From the NCBI RefSeq assembly GCF_000702905.1, contig NZ_JNKR01000004.1, forward strand, positions 1 to 64,000: a DNA stretch of 64,000 bases. Reading direction: 5' to 3'. This document shows positions 51,651 through 60,861 of the stretch, in pieces (position 1 is the stretch's first letter; every line of letters begins with the position of its first letter). The translations under genes and the position numbers were made by a program. This DNA comes from Mitsuokella jalaludinii DSM 13811 (GTDB lineage Bacteria; Bacillota; Negativicutes; Selenomonadales; Selenomonadaceae). Under the pieces are notes generated by a model that saw nothing but the letters and a program-made list of their open reading frames with translations, did no database searches and had not been told where the DNA came from.

Positions 51651-52625
51651 GTGAGCAAGATCAAAGAGACAGCAATCGAGACATTGGATATCGAGGGCAA
51701 GGCGGTCCTCGCACTCAAGGACCGTATCGGCGATGAGTTCGTCGCCGTTGTTAACTGCATCCTCAACTGCCCGGCGCGCGTCGTCGTCACGGGCATGGGC
51801 AAATCGGGCCATGTCGGCCGCAAGATCGCGGCGACGCTCGCGAGCACCGGCACGCCCGCCTTCTTCCTGCACCCGGCCGAGGCGTTCCACGGTGATCTCG
51901 GCATGGTGACGGAGAACGACGTCGTCATCGCCATCTCCAACAGCGGCGAGTCGACGGAGATCGTCAACATCCTGCCGATCATCCGCCGCATCGGCGCGAC
52001 GATCGTCGCGATGTGCGGCCGCCGCGAGTCGCAGCTCGGTAAGTTCAGCGACCACTTCATCGACATCAGTGTCGAGCGCGAGGCGTGCCCTCTGGGGCTC
52101 GCGCCGACGGCCAGCACGACGGCGACGCTCGCCATGGGCGATGCCATCGCCATGGCCCTGATGGCGGAGCGCAACTTCACGAGCCAGGATTTTGCGATGT
52201 TCCATCCGGGCGGAGCGCTCGGACGCCGCCTGCTGCTGAAGGTCGAGAACGTCATGCACACAGGCAAGGACAACCCGCTGATCCACTGCGGCAAGACGGT
52301 CAAGGACGCGCTGTTCGTCATGACGGACAAGGGACTCGGCGCCGTCTCGGTTGTCGACGATTCGGGCAAATTCGTCGGGCTCATCACCGACGGCATCATC
52401 CGCCGCGCCCTCGCGAAGGACTACAAGTTCCTCGATGAGGCTGTGGAGAAGATCATGTTCACGGAGCCGCTGACGATCGCACCGCAGCAGATGGCGGCCG
52501 CCGCGCTCTCTGTCATGGAGAAGCACAAGCCACGCCCTGTCACGGTCCTGCCGGTCATCGACGAGAAGGGCGCACCAGTCGGCATCGTCCACCTGACCGA
52601 CCTCCTGCGCCAGGGAGTAGTCTGA
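51651..52625 (+). CDS. kdsD: Arabinose-5-phosphate isomerase, KdsD/KpsF
   Basis: Interconverts ribulose 5-phosphate and arabinose 5-phosphate, the first Kdo step. The 324-residue protein has an SIS domain (about 40-180) with VTGMGKSGHVGRKIA, HPAEAFHGDLGM, ISNSGESTEI, and two CBS domains (about 210-324) with GLGAVSVVDDSGKFVGLITDG and GAPVGIVHLTDLLR-type sequence. The start is a GTG at 51651 after GAGGAGGAAA. It sits between kdsA and kdsC, so the Kdo supply pathway is complete in order kdsB-A-D-C. Confidence 0.94.
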   Translation: MSKIKETAIETLDIEGKAVLALKDRIGDEFVAVVNCILNCPARVVVTGMGKSGHVGRKIAATLASTGTPAFFLHPAEAFHGDLGMVTENDVVIAISNSGESTEIVNILPIIRRIGATIVAMCGRRESQLGKFSDHFIDISVEREACPLGLAPTASTTATLAMGDAIAMALMAERNFTSQDFAMFHPGGALGRRLLLKVENVMHTGKDNPLIHCGKTVKDALFVMTDKGLGAVSVVDDSGKFVGLITDGIIRRALAKDYKFLDEAVEKIMFTEPLTIAPQQMAAAALSVMEKHKPRPVTVLPVIDEKGAPVGIVHLTDLLRQGVV

Positions 52626-52626
52626 T

Positions 52627-53187
52627 ATGGAATTTCAAGAAGATGCGCTGGAGCGCGCAAAACGAGTCAAGCTCATCATCTTCGATGTCGACGGTGTCCT
52701 GACGGACGGCGGCATCTACATCGGAGCTGATGGCGAGCTCTTCAAGCCCTTCTTCTGCCGCGATGGCCTGGGCATCACGCTCGCGCACCGCGCGGCCCTG
52801 AAGACGGCCATCATCACGGGGCGCCAGTCGGAGCACCTCCGCTACCGCGCCAAGGAGCTGCACATCACCGAGGTCTACCAGGGCAATCTCGACAAGCGCG
52901 AGGCCTACAGAGACCTCAAGGCGAAGCTGGGTCTCGCGGACGAGGAGATCGCGTATTTCGGCGACGACCTCGTCGACCTGCCCATCATGGGGCAGGTCGG
53001 TTTCCCCGCAGCTGTCGGCGACGCCGTGCAGGAAGTGCGCGAGGCCGCCGTCCTGCAGTCGGACTATCCGGGTGGGCACGGTGCCGTGCGCCAGCTCATC
53101 GAGTTCATCCTCAAGGCGCAGGGCAAGTGGCAGGGCCTAGTTGCAGGCTTCCAGGCGAAGACGAGCATGGACGGCCTTGCCCAGTGA
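52627..53187 (+). CDS. kdsC: 3-Deoxy-manno-octulosonate-8-phosphatase
   Basis: Removes the phosphate of Kdo 8-phosphate. The 186-residue capless HAD protein has IFDVDGVLTDGG (nucleophile DxD), CRDGLGI, TGRQSEHLRYRAKEL, QGNLDKREAY and FGDDLVDLPIM with the motif IV acidic residues. It forms tetramers in other bacteria. One base separates it from kdsD. Length is normal. Confidence 0.94.
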   Translation: MEFQEDALERAKRVKLIIFDVDGVLTDGGIYIGADGELFKPFFCRDGLGITLAHRAALKTAIITGRQSEHLRYRAKELHITEVYQGNLDKREAYRDLKAKLGLADEEIAYFGDDLVDLPIMGQVGFPAAVGDAVQEVREAAVLQSDYPGGHGAVRQLIEFILKAQGKWQGLVAGFQAKTSMDGLAQ

Positions 53188-53236
53188 GTATGCGAAGACG
53201 AAGACATAAGACAGAAGGCATTGGAGGCATTTTTTC

Positions 53237-54151
53237 ATGCAGTATAAACTCGTGATGTTCTTGAGCAAAGTGGCCTGCCACACGCCATACCGGCTGCTGA
53301 TGGCCGTCGGCTGGGTGCTCGGCAATCTCTACTATCTCCTGATCAAGAAGGAGCGCGAACGCGCCGTATCGCAGATGATGCCGGCGCTCGGCATCGAGGA
53401 GCCGGAAGCCCGCCATCTCGTGCGGCTGTCCTTCATCAACCTTGCCCGCAATGTCTTGGAAATCCTCTACATGCCGCATCTGAGCGAGAAGAATTTCGGC
53501 GAGTACATCGAGATCGACCATCTTGAGCGGCTGACGGACGCGCTGGCAGAGGGGCACGGCGTTGCCATCGTCACGGGCCACATCGGCACGTGGGAGTGGC
53601 TGTCGGCCGCCTTCACATTGAACGGCCTGCCGGTCACGGCCATCGCCAAGCCGCAGCCGAACATGCAGTACACGTACGCGCTCAACGACCTGCGCAAGAC
53701 AATCCACGTCGAGATTTTCTCGCGCGGCACGAGCGAGCTCATCGCGGCGGCACGCGCTTTGAAGAGCGGCAAGATCCTCGGCTTCCTCGTCGACCAGGAT
53801 GCCGGCCCGGGCGGCGCATTCCTGCCGTTCCTCGGCCGCATCGCGGCGACGCCGATGGGCCCGGCTGTATTCGCGCGCAAGTTCAATTCCCCCGTCGTGC
53901 CGGCCTTCATCCTGCGCCAGCCGAACGGCAAGCATAAGGTCGTCGTCGGCGAGGTCATGCGCTATGAGGACACGGGCGACACGGACAAGGATCTCTTCGA
54001 CTTCACCGCCCGCATGACGAAGGTCGTCGAGCAGATCATCCGCGACAATCCGACACAGTGGCTCTGGTTCCAGAAGCGCTGGAACACGAAGCCTGAGCAG
54101 CAGAAGACGGGCAAGCATCACACGGTAAGGGGGCAGGACGAGCAGAAATGA
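53237..54151 (+). CDS. Lipid A secondary acyltransferase, LpxL/HtrB family (copy 2)
   Basis: 304 residues with the catalytic H-x4-E in TGHIGTWEW, followed by AKPQPNMQYTYALN and LVDQDAGPGGAFLPFLGR, and WLWFQKRWN near the C-terminus. An N-terminal hydrophobic segment (about 14-35) anchors it. Along with the copy at 40397 it can supply the two secondary acyl chains of hexa-acyl lipid A (LpxL- and LpxM-like roles), but which adds which chain cannot be told. It overlaps lptC by four bases, linking acylation to export. Confidence 0.9.
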   Translation: MQYKLVMFLSKVACHTPYRLLMAVGWVLGNLYYLLIKKERERAVSQMMPALGIEEPEARHLVRLSFINLARNVLEILYMPHLSEKNFGEYIEIDHLERLTDALAEGHGVAIVTGHIGTWEWLSAAFTLNGLPVTAIAKPQPNMQYTYALNDLRKTIHVEIFSRGTSELIAAARALKSGKILGFLVDQDAGPGGAFLPFLGRIAATPMGPAVFARKFNSPVVPAFILRQPNGKHKVVVGEVMRYEDTGDTDKDLFDFTARMTKVVEQIIRDNPTQWLWFQKRWNTKPEQQKTGKHHTVRGQDEQK

Positions 54152-54711
54152 ATGGCAAGCAGAAGACATTGGTCGCACTCGGCATCCTGTTCTTTGCCTG
54201 CGTGGTCATCTGGGCCGTGCGGACGGTGCCGGAGACGCCGAAGATCGACCATTCCGATGACGATCAGCCGCGCATCATGTCGTACGACAACAATACGATC
54301 AGCGAAGAGAAGGACGGCGTCAAGATCTGGGATCTCACGGCGGACCACATCGATGTCGACATTGACTCGCGCAATGCAGAGCTGACAGGCCTGACGGGCC
54401 ACTTCTACCAGAAAGATGGCCGCTCGGCTGAGGTCAAGGCTGACCACGGCTCGTACGACAATGAGACGAAGGACATCAAGATCGACGGCAACGTCCAGAT
54501 CACGACGAGCGACGGCGCGGAGCTGACGAGCGATGAGCTCTTATGGACAGCAGAGCAGGGCATGCTCTCGGCCATCGGCAAGGCGAAGGTGTCGAATGAC
54601 ACGATCCGTGCCTGGGGCGAGCGCATCGACAGCACGGACGGCTTCAACAAGATCAAGATCTCCGGCAAGGCACACATCGAGAAACTCATGGAGGGGGCAG
54701 AACAGAAATGA
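54148..54711 (+). CDS. lptC: LPS export protein LptC
   Basis: Bitopic inner-membrane protein that passes lipopolysaccharide from LptB-permease to LptA. The 187-residue protein has one membrane helix (about 8-25) and a periplasmic beta-jellyroll (about 40-180) with KIWDLTADHIDVDI, DGNVQITTSDGAELTSDEL and WGERIDSTDGF patterns shared by LptC/LptA. It overlaps the preceding acyltransferase and the following lptA by four bases each. Confidence 0.9.
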   Translation: MNGKQKTLVALGILFFACVVIWAVRTVPETPKIDHSDDDQPRIMSYDNNTISEEKDGVKIWDLTADHIDVDIDSRNAELTGLTGHFYQKDGRSAEVKADHGSYDNETKDIKIDGNVQITTSDGAELTSDELLWTAEQGMLSAIGKAKVSNDTIRAWGERIDSTDGFNKIKISGKAHIEKLMEGAEQK

Positions 54712-55397
54712 AGAACAAGAAAATGAAGGGCATGCTCGCAGCAGTTGCAGCCATCCTGTCCCTGCACATGGGCACGCTCTACGCAGCAGAGGGAGTGCCT
54801 GCATCGCTCGATGCCGACACGCTCGAATACGACATGCGCACGGGCGAGGCCACGGCGACGGGCTACGTGCTCCTGACGCGCGGCGACTCGCACGTCACGG
54901 GCAATCGCGCGACCTACAACTCGAAGACGCAGGCCGCGACGGTCGAGGGTAATGTCATCGCCGTCTATCAGGGCACGCGTCTGACCTGCGACTATTTGAT
55001 GACGGACGGCCAGGAGCACATGATGGCCCAGGGCAATGTCCGCGGCTCGCGCGACGACAAGACGTTCTCAGGTGAGCAGGTCGACTATTTCCCGCAGCAG
55101 AATGACTACATCGTCATCGACCGCGGCGGCCAGCTCACGAGCGGTGACGACACGTTCACGGCGGACCGCATCTACGGCTGGCTCAAGGACGAGCACTACA
55201 TCGGCGAGGGCAATGCGCATGTCGTGAGCCCGTCGCGCGCGATGGAGGCCGGCGGCGACCAGATGGACTACTACGGCAAGGAGCAGGGCAAGGCCGTCAT
55301 CACGGGCAATGCCTGGGCCGTACAGGAAAATAACACGATGCGCAGCAACCGCATGACGATTTATCTTGCCGACGACGGGTCAGCTAAGGTAAAATAA
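54708..55397 (+). CDS. lptA: LPS periplasmic bridge protein LptA
   Basis: 229 residues. A signal peptide (cleavage near A26, TLYA-AE) is followed by repeated OstA-type beta strands ([72 protein letters not shown]). Units of this type stack to form the groove for lipopolysaccharide between membranes. It is somewhat longer than E. coli LptA (185) and may hold an extra repeat pair. lptB follows after about 90 bp. Confidence 0.92.
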   Translation: MKNKKMKGMLAAVAAILSLHMGTLYAAEGVPASLDADTLEYDMRTGEATATGYVLLTRGDSHVTGNRATYNSKTQAATVEGNVIAVYQGTRLTCDYLMTDGQEHMMAQGNVRGSRDDKTFSGEQVDYFPQQNDYIVIDRGGQLTSGDDTFTADRIYGWLKDEHYIGEGNAHVVSPSRAMEAGGDQMDYYGKEQGKAVITGNAWAVQENNTMRSNRMTIYLADDGSAKVK

Positions 55398-55488
55398 GGC
55401 AATAAAGGTAAATAAAGGTACAAGAGAAGATAGAGCGATGAGCGAGGATGCTGCGGCGCCTGGCTGCAGTATGTTGGAGGGCACGATT

Positions 55489-56208
55489 TTGCATATCGAG
55501 GCAAGGAATCTGGTAAAGACATTCAAGAAGCGCACGGTCGTCGACCGCGTTTCCCTGCGCGTGGACAAGGGGGAGATCGTCGGCCTGCTCGGGCCGAACG
55601 GCGCGGGCAAGACGACGACGTTCTACATGATCGTCGGACTCGAGCGCCCGACGTCCGGCGAGGTGTTCCTCTCGGACATCAACATCACGGATGAGCCGAT
55701 GTACCACCGGGCCGCGCTCGGCATCAGCTACCTCACGCAGGAGGCCTCGATCTTCCGCAAGCTCACGGTCGAGGAGAACATCATGGCCATCCTCGAGACG
55801 ACGAAGCTCTCGAAGGCCGAGCAGAAGGACAAGTTCGAGGAACTGCTCGAGGAGTTCCACATCGGCCACGTGCGCGAGCGCAAGGGCACGGAGCTTTCAG
55901 GCGGCGAGCGCCGCCGCGTGGAGATTGCGCGCTGCCTGGCGCTCGAGCCGCAGTTCATCCTGCTCGACGAGCCGTTCGCCGGCGTCGACCCGCTGGCCGT
56001 CGCCGACATCCAGGAGATCGTCCAGTACCTCAAGGAACGCGGCATGGGCATCCTGATCACCGACCACAACGTCCGCGAGACGCTGCAGATCGTCGACCGT
56101 GCCTACATCCTCAATAGCGGCAAGATCCTCTTGGAGGGCGACAGCCAGACGATCGCGAACAGCCCGGTTGCCAAGAAGTTCTACCTCGGCGATAATTTCA
56201 CACTGTAA
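55489..56208 (+). CDS. lptB: LPS export ABC transporter ATPase LptB
   Basis: 239-residue ATPase with Walker [10 protein letters not shown] (35-43), Q-loop YLTQEASIF, signature [13 protein letters not shown], Walker [14 protein letters not shown] and the switch histidine in ITDHNVRET, all LptB-specific in form. An ATG at 55438 opens the frame, but TTG at 55489 has GGAGGG seven bases upstream and gives [12 protein letters not shown] with the family length; I take that as the start. The permease gene follows 14 bp later. Confidence 0.9.
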   Translation: MHIEARNLVKTFKKRTVVDRVSLRVDKGEIVGLLGPNGAGKTTTFYMIVGLERPTSGEVFLSDINITDEPMYHRAALGISYLTQEASIFRKLTVEENIMAILETTKLSKAEQKDKFEELLEEFHIGHVRERKGTELSGGERRRVEIARCLALEPQFILLDEPFAGVDPLAVADIQEIVQYLKERGMGILITDHNVRETLQIVDRAYILNSGKILLEGDSQTIANSPVAKKFYLGDNFTL

Positions 56209-56222
56209 CGGGGAGTCAGCAA

Positions 56223-57317
56223 ATGCACATCAGAATCTTAGACAAATACATATTCCGGGAGGTCTTCAAGGCCTTCATCTTCGGCATCTGCGCATTCTCT
56301 GCTGTCTTCATCGGTTCGGGTACGCTCTTCAAGATCGCCAAGTACATCACAGACTACGGCGCATCTCTTTCGGCCGTCATCAAGATTTTCATCTTCGGCC
56401 TGCCGTCGGTCATCATGTGGACCTTCCCAATGTCCATGCTGCTAGCGACGCTCTTGACGTTCGGGCGCCTCTCGAGCTCGAGCGAGATCACGGCGATGAA
56501 GTCGTGCGGCATCGGCTTTTACCGCATCGCGGCACCGGCCGTGCTCATGGGCCTCATCGTCAGCATCTGCGCGATCGCCTTCAACGAGTACGTCGTGCCG
56601 TGGGCCAACACGGCCTACCGCAACGTGCTCTACTACGAGATCCAGGGCAACAACGGCATGAAGTCGCAGGAGCACATCATCCTCAAGGATATCCAGGACG
56701 GCAAGATCCAGCGCCTCGTCTACGCGCGCCGCTATGACGGCGACACGCAGACCTTGCAGGGCGTGACCATGCAGGACTTCAATGAAGATGGCAAGGTCAG
56801 CCACGTCGAGAACGCGGAGTACGCTGAGTACAGCATGAACAAGTGGATCATGCACAACGGCATGCTCTACGACATCTCGGAGGGCCAGAGCGAGCACAGC
56901 ATGCGCTTTGACACGCAGGTCCTGCCCATCAAGGCCAACCCAAAGCAGATCGTGCGCGAGCAGAAGGATCCAGAGGAGCTCACGATGAAGGAGCTGCGCG
57001 CGCAGATCAACATCATGAAGACGCAGTACGTCGACACCAACAAGCTCGAGGCTGAGCTCTACCAGCGCATCACCGTGCCGATGGCCAGCCTGATCTTCGC
57101 CCTCATCGGCGTGCCGCTCGGGCTGCAGCCGACGCGCAACAGCTCGTCGGCGGGCTTCGCGATGAGCGTCATCATCATCTTCTTCTACTACGCGCTGATG
57201 ACGATGGGCAATGCCCTCGCGCGCAGCGGCGCCGTCGCGCCGATGCTCGCCGTCTGGATCCCGAACATCGTCGGGCTCATCGCGGGCTTCATCCTCATAC
57301 GCAGGGCTTCGCGCTGA
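56223..57317 (+). CDS. LptF/LptG-family LPS export permease
   Basis: 364-residue YjgP/YjgQ-family protein with three membrane helices at the N-terminus (about 15-125), a periplasmic beta-jellyroll (about 130-260) and three at the C-terminus (about 275-360). MPMSMLLATLLTFGRLSSSSEITAMKSCG-type sequence forms the coupling region, and VPLGLQPTRNSS the second one. It works with LptB and LptC. Only one such gene is present here, where proteobacteria have two (lptF and lptG); a homodimer or a second copy elsewhere is needed. Confidence 0.9.
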   Translation: MHIRILDKYIFREVFKAFIFGICAFSAVFIGSGTLFKIAKYITDYGASLSAVIKIFIFGLPSVIMWTFPMSMLLATLLTFGRLSSSSEITAMKSCGIGFYRIAAPAVLMGLIVSICAIAFNEYVVPWANTAYRNVLYYEIQGNNGMKSQEHIILKDIQDGKIQRLVYARRYDGDTQTLQGVTMQDFNEDGKVSHVENAEYAEYSMNKWIMHNGMLYDISEGQSEHSMRFDTQVLPIKANPKQIVREQKDPEELTMKELRAQINIMKTQYVDTNKLEAELYQRITVPMASLIFALIGVPLGLQPTRNSSSAGFAMSVIIIFFYYALMTMGNALARSGAVAPMLAVWIPNIVGLIAGFILIRRASR

Positions 57318-57368
57318 CCCAAAGCGCATCATCAAGCTCCAAGATCAAGGAAAGGTGGTAAATACAGG

Positions 57369-58649
57369 ATGTATGGTGTCCTACTCATCGTCGTACTCAT
57401 CATCACGGGCGGAGCCATCGCCTTCATCGGCGACCGCCTGGGCTCGAAGGTTGGCAAGAAGAAGCTGTCGATCTTTGGCCTGCGCCCGCGGCATACATCC
57501 ATCATCGTGACAATCTTCACGGGGGTATGCATCACGACCCTGACCTTCGGCGTCATGGCGGCTGCTTCGCAGAATGTGCGCACGGCGCTCTTCGGCATGG
57601 AGAAGCTCAACCAGAAGATGAAGACGACGCAGGCAAGCCTCAACCAGGCTACAGAGGACCTGCAGGCGGCACAGCAGCAGCAGCAGGAAGCGAACGACGC
57701 GCTCGACCAGTCGCGCAAGGATGTCGAGACGCTCAAGGCACAGCAGCAGGAGCTCGAGGCAGAGTCGCAGCGCCTGCAGGAGGGCAACCGCCTCCTGGAG
57801 CTCGCAAAGGCTGAACTCATGCAGCGCAACGACGCGCTCGTCGCGCAGAACGACCAGCTCGGGCAGCAGAACAGCTCACTTTCTTCTGCCAACACCGCAC
57901 TGCAGGGCCAGAATTCGCTGCTGACCGGCAAGAATGAGGAGCTCACGGGCAAGAACGCGAGCCTGACGGCCGATAACAAGGACCTCGAGACGCGCAACCA
58001 GGATCTGCGCAACGGACTCTTGACGATCCGCGAGGGCGACATCGTCTTCCGCGCCGGCGAGGTCATCGCGAGCGGCGTCATCCGCGGCAACCGCCCGGCA
58101 GCCGAGGTCGACAAGGACCTCCAGTCACTGGCGCAGCTTGCGAGCCGCAATGTCTCGTCGCGCCTTGGCCGCAATGTCTCCGACAAGGACGTCTGGATCT
58201 ACAAGCCGGAGTACAATTCGGCCGTACAGGCCATCGCGAGCAGTCCGCAGGACATGGTCGTGCGCATCGTGGCGGCCGGCAACCTCGTGCGCGGCGAGGA
58301 AGTGCGCGCCTCGCTCGAGCTCTACAAGAACAGCATCATCTACAAGGACCGCGAGTTCATCCTCGCGCGTCCAATCGCGCTCAAGGGCGCCGGCAGCGGT
58401 GGCGCTGAGCAGGCTGTCATGAGCTTCCTCAAGGAGGTCAATGCGGCGGCATCGGCCAAGGGCATCCTGCCCGATCCGATCCGCGGCTCCATCGGCGTCA
58501 TGGACGGCGCGCAGTTCTACGAGGTCGTCAACGCCATCAACGGCATGCACGGCACGGTCGTGCTCTCTGCCTACGCCAAGGGCGATACGGACGCGCTCGG
58601 ACCGCTGCGCCTGATCATCAAGGAAGAACAGATGCCAGATCAGCCGTGA
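57369..58649 (+). CDS. DUF3084 membrane coiled-coil protein
   Basis: 426 residues. Two membrane helices (about 2-22 and 45-67) flank a basic loop with RLGSKVGKKKLSIFGLRPRHTS, followed by a long Q/E/N-rich coiled coil (about 75-215) and a C-terminal globular part (about 220-420) with FRAGEVIASGVIRGN, matching DUF3084, a family known from cyanobacteria and Negativicutes. Its function is not established. It directly follows the Lpt permease, so an envelope role such as Lpt support is an inference. A strong terminator follows. Confidence 0.85.
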   Translation: MYGVLLIVVLIITGGAIAFIGDRLGSKVGKKKLSIFGLRPRHTSIIVTIFTGVCITTLTFGVMAAASQNVRTALFGMEKLNQKMKTTQASLNQATEDLQAAQQQQQEANDALDQSRKDVETLKAQQQELEAESQRLQEGNRLLELAKAELMQRNDALVAQNDQLGQQNSSLSSANTALQGQNSLLTGKNEELTGKNASLTADNKDLETRNQDLRNGLLTIREGDIVFRAGEVIASGVIRGNRPAAEVDKDLQSLAQLASRNVSSRLGRNVSDKDVWIYKPEYNSAVQAIASSPQDMVVRIVAAGNLVRGEEVRASLELYKNSIIYKDREFILARPIALKGAGSGGAEQAVMSFLKEVNAAASAKGILPDPIRGSIGVMDGAQFYEVVNAINGMHGTVVLSAYAKGDTDALGPLRLIIKEEQMPDQP

Positions 58650-58658
58650 AGATAAGCA

Positions 58659-58697
58659 GGGCTCTGCAAGGCCGACAGCCTGTGCAGGGCCCCTTTT
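58659..58697 (+). terminator. Terminator at the end of the envelope supercluster
   Basis: GGGCTCTGCA (58659-58668) pairs with TGCAGGGCCC (58683-58692, one wobble), enclosing AGGC-CGACA-GCCT; CTTTTG follows. Confidence 0.85.
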
Positions 58698-58756
58698 GCT
58701 GTCCGGCGCACAGTCGAGGCAGCAAGAGCAGAGAGAATCAAGAAAGGAAATGCACC

Positions 58757-59215
58757 GTGGATATTGTAGATACGATGGACACCATGGAACGGGAACGGAT
58801 CGCGGCACTCGATCCCGGACGCGAGAAGTGCGGCTTTGCTGTGCTCGCGCTGGACGGCAGCGTCCTCCTGCAGCGCGTCATCGAGACGGCGAAGCTCGAG
58901 CAGGAAGTCAGGGCGGCGCAGCAGTCGTACGGCTTCTCTGTGCTTGTCGAGGGCAATGGCACGACGAGCCTTGAGGCGCGCGCGCGCCTCAAGGAGGCCC
59001 TGCCAGACCTTCGCATCGAGGTTATCGACGAGTACCGGACGACGGACCTCGCCAAGAAGGCGTACTGGAAGGCCAAGCCGCCGCGCGGTTGGAGGCGGCT
59101 GCTGCCGGTGACCATGCAGGTACCGCCAGAGCCTGTCGACGACTTCGTCGCCGTCATCCTCGCATCACGCTATATAGAAAGCATCGAACAAAAAGGAGAC
59201 TACCATCATGAATGA
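58757..59215 (+). CDS. RuvX/YqgF-like RNase H-fold protein
   Basis: 152 residues with an N-terminal RERIAALDPGREKCGFAVL, the acidic first strand (ALDPGRxKCG) of the YqgF/RuvC-like nuclease fold, SVLVEGNGTTS for strand 4 with its acidic residue, and VIDEYRTT and PVDDFVAVILA near the end supplying further acids. It differs from canonical RuvX, which processes 16S rRNA ends, and a true RuvX may be encoded elsewhere. The GTG at 58757 with AAAGGA upstream is the start. A similar gene next to DUF3084 is a known pattern in cyanobacteria. Confidence 0.7.
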   Translation: MDIVDTMDTMERERIAALDPGREKCGFAVLALDGSVLLQRVIETAKLEQEVRAAQQSYGFSVLVEGNGTTSLEARARLKEALPDLRIEVIDEYRTTDLAKKAYWKAKPPRGWRRLLPVTMQVPPEPVDDFVAVILASRYIESIEQKGDYHHE

Positions 59216-59669
59216 GAAACAGCAGCGTCCCGACTGGACGGAATACTTCCTCGACATCGCCAAGGCCGTCGGCCGCCGCGCGACCTGCCTGCGACGCCGT
59301 TACGGCGCAATCATCGTCAAGGACAAGATCATCATCAGCACGGGCTACAATGGCGCGCCGCGCGGTGAGGCCAACTGCATCGATACGGGCAACTGCGAGC
59401 GCGAGCGCCTCCACGTGCCGAAGGGGCAGAACTACGAGCTCTGCGTCGCTGTCCATGCCGAGCAGAATGCCATCATCAACGCCGATTCCGCCGCGATGGA
59501 GGGCGCGACGATCTACATCGTCGGCGTCAACGCCGACGGCAGCCTCGCGTCGGGCAAGCCGTGCCTGCTCTGCCGCCGCATGCTGCGCAATGCGAAGCTT
59601 GCCAGGGTTGTCTACTACGAGACGGATGGCAGCATCGTGAGCTGCCGCCCCGACGAGATCCACGACTGA
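59208..59669 (+). CDS. Deoxycytidylate deaminase-type zinc enzyme (dCMP deaminase / ComEB family)
   Basis: 153 residues with the zinc site H83-A-E85 (VHAEQNAI) and C119-x2-C122 (PCLLCRRML), the deaminase pattern. GYNGAPRGEANC and the spacing agree with dCMP deaminase/ComEB, which turns dCMP into dUMP for thymidylate synthesis. RBS AAAAGGAG precedes the ATG at 59208, inside the end of the RuvX-like gene, so the two overlap by eight bases and are coupled. Confidence 0.9.
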   Translation: MNEKQQRPDWTEYFLDIAKAVGRRATCLRRRYGAIIVKDKIIISTGYNGAPRGEANCIDTGNCERERLHVPKGQNYELCVAVHAEQNAIINADSAAMEGATIYIVGVNADGSLASGKPCLLCRRMLRNAKLARVVYYETDGSIVSCRPDEIHD

Positions 59670-59710
59670 CAAATGATTGACAGTGTCATGGCCTTGCGTT
59701 AAAATAGGTT

Positions 59711-59719
59711 TGTTATAAT
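59711..59719 (+). promoter_or_regulatory. Extended -10 promoter of wecA-wecB
   Basis: TGT-TATAAT at 59711-59719; the best upstream hexamer TTGCGT is only 14 bp away, so the extended -10 probably carries it. About 65 bases of leader with a small CTGC/GCAG hairpin precede wecA. Confidence 0.6.
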
Positions 59720-59791
59720 GGATGGCACCCTGGATGCCCTGCGGCATCGCAGGAGTGCAGCTGTGTATTCGAGAAAAAGGAGTGCGCTTGT

Positions 59792-60844
59792 ATGCCAGTC
59801 TATATGTTGGCGTTCATCATCGCTGCCGGTGTGGCACTGCTGGTGACGCCTGGTGTCATCTGCCTTGCGGGGAAGACGGGAGCCATGGATGCCCCGGATG
59901 CGAGAAAGGTCCACAAGAAGCCAATCCCGCGCATCGGCGGTATCGGCATCTACGTCGCCTTCATGGTGGCAATCCTCAGCGTCCTGGCGTTCACCGAGGT
60001 TTCGCCGGAGGTGCTCTATGAGATCATTGGCCTCCTGGTCGGCGGCTCGATCATCTTCATCGTCGGCCTCATCGACGACTACGTCAACCTGCCGGCCAAG
60101 GTGAAGCTCCTGGGCCAGATCATCGCGGCCTGCGTGCTCGTCTTTGCCTTTGATGTCCGCATCGATTTCATCACGGATCCGTTCGGCGACTACATCTACC
60201 TCGAGTTCCTCGCCATCCCGGCGACGATCTTCTGGCTCGTCGGCCTGACGAATACGGTCAACCTCATCGACGGCCTCGACGGCCTCGCCGCAGGCGTCTC
60301 GACGATCGCGTCCATCACGATCTTCCTCGTGGCACTGCAGCAGGGCATCATCCTCGTCGCCGTGCTGACGGCCGCGCTTGCCGGCGCAGCGTTCGGCTTT
60401 CTGTACTACAACTTCAATCCGGCTAAGATCTTCATGGGCGATTCGGGCAGCCAGTTCCTCGGCTTCATGCTCGCGGGCATCTCGGTCATCGGCGCCGTCA
60501 AGAGCGCCGCGACGATCGCGCTGATCGTGCCAATCCTGGCGCTCGGCCTGCCGATCCTCGACACGACGTTCGCCATCGTGCGCCGCTACCGCGGCGGCGT
60601 GCCGATCTTCAAGCCGGATAAGGGACATCTCCATCACCGTCTGCTCGATCTCGGTTTCTCGCAGCGCCAGGCCGTCCTGCTGATGTACGTCATCAGCGCG
60701 CTCTTGGGTCTCAGCGCTGTGGCCCTGACGGAAGTCAGCAGCCAGATCGCCATCGCGATTGTCTGCGTCGTTGTGGCCGTCGTGCTCATCGGCGCCAAGA
60801 AACTCGGGATCTTCCATATGAAGGATTCTGCACACCAGCACTGA
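59792..60844 (+). CDS. wecA: Undecaprenyl-phosphate N-acetylglucosamine-1-phosphate transferase, WecA/TagO family
   Basis: Puts GlcNAc-1-phosphate on undecaprenyl phosphate, starting O-antigen, enterobacterial common antigen-like or wall polymer chains. The 350-residue protein has about 11 membrane helices, a KVHKKPIPRIGG loop, the LIDDYVNL aspartate pair for metal, NLIDGLDGLA, FMGDSGSQFLGF and HLHHRLLDLG (the HxHH-type motif of WecA). wecB follows 17 bp downstream, tying it to amino-sugar polymer synthesis. Confidence 0.92.
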   Translation: MPVYMLAFIIAAGVALLVTPGVICLAGKTGAMDAPDARKVHKKPIPRIGGIGIYVAFMVAILSVLAFTEVSPEVLYEIIGLLVGGSIIFIVGLIDDYVNLPAKVKLLGQIIAACVLVFAFDVRIDFITDPFGDYIYLEFLAIPATIFWLVGLTNTVNLIDGLDGLAAGVSTIASITIFLVALQQGIILVAVLTAALAGAAFGFLYYNFNPAKIFMGDSGSQFLGFMLAGISVIGAVKSAATIALIVPILALGLPILDTTFAIVRRYRGGVPIFKPDKGHLHHRLLDLGFSQRQAVLLMYVISALLGLSAVALTEVSSQIAIAIVCVVVAVVLIGAKKLGIFHMKDSAHQH

Positions 60845-60861
60845 AAAGAGGAGGTCTTGCA

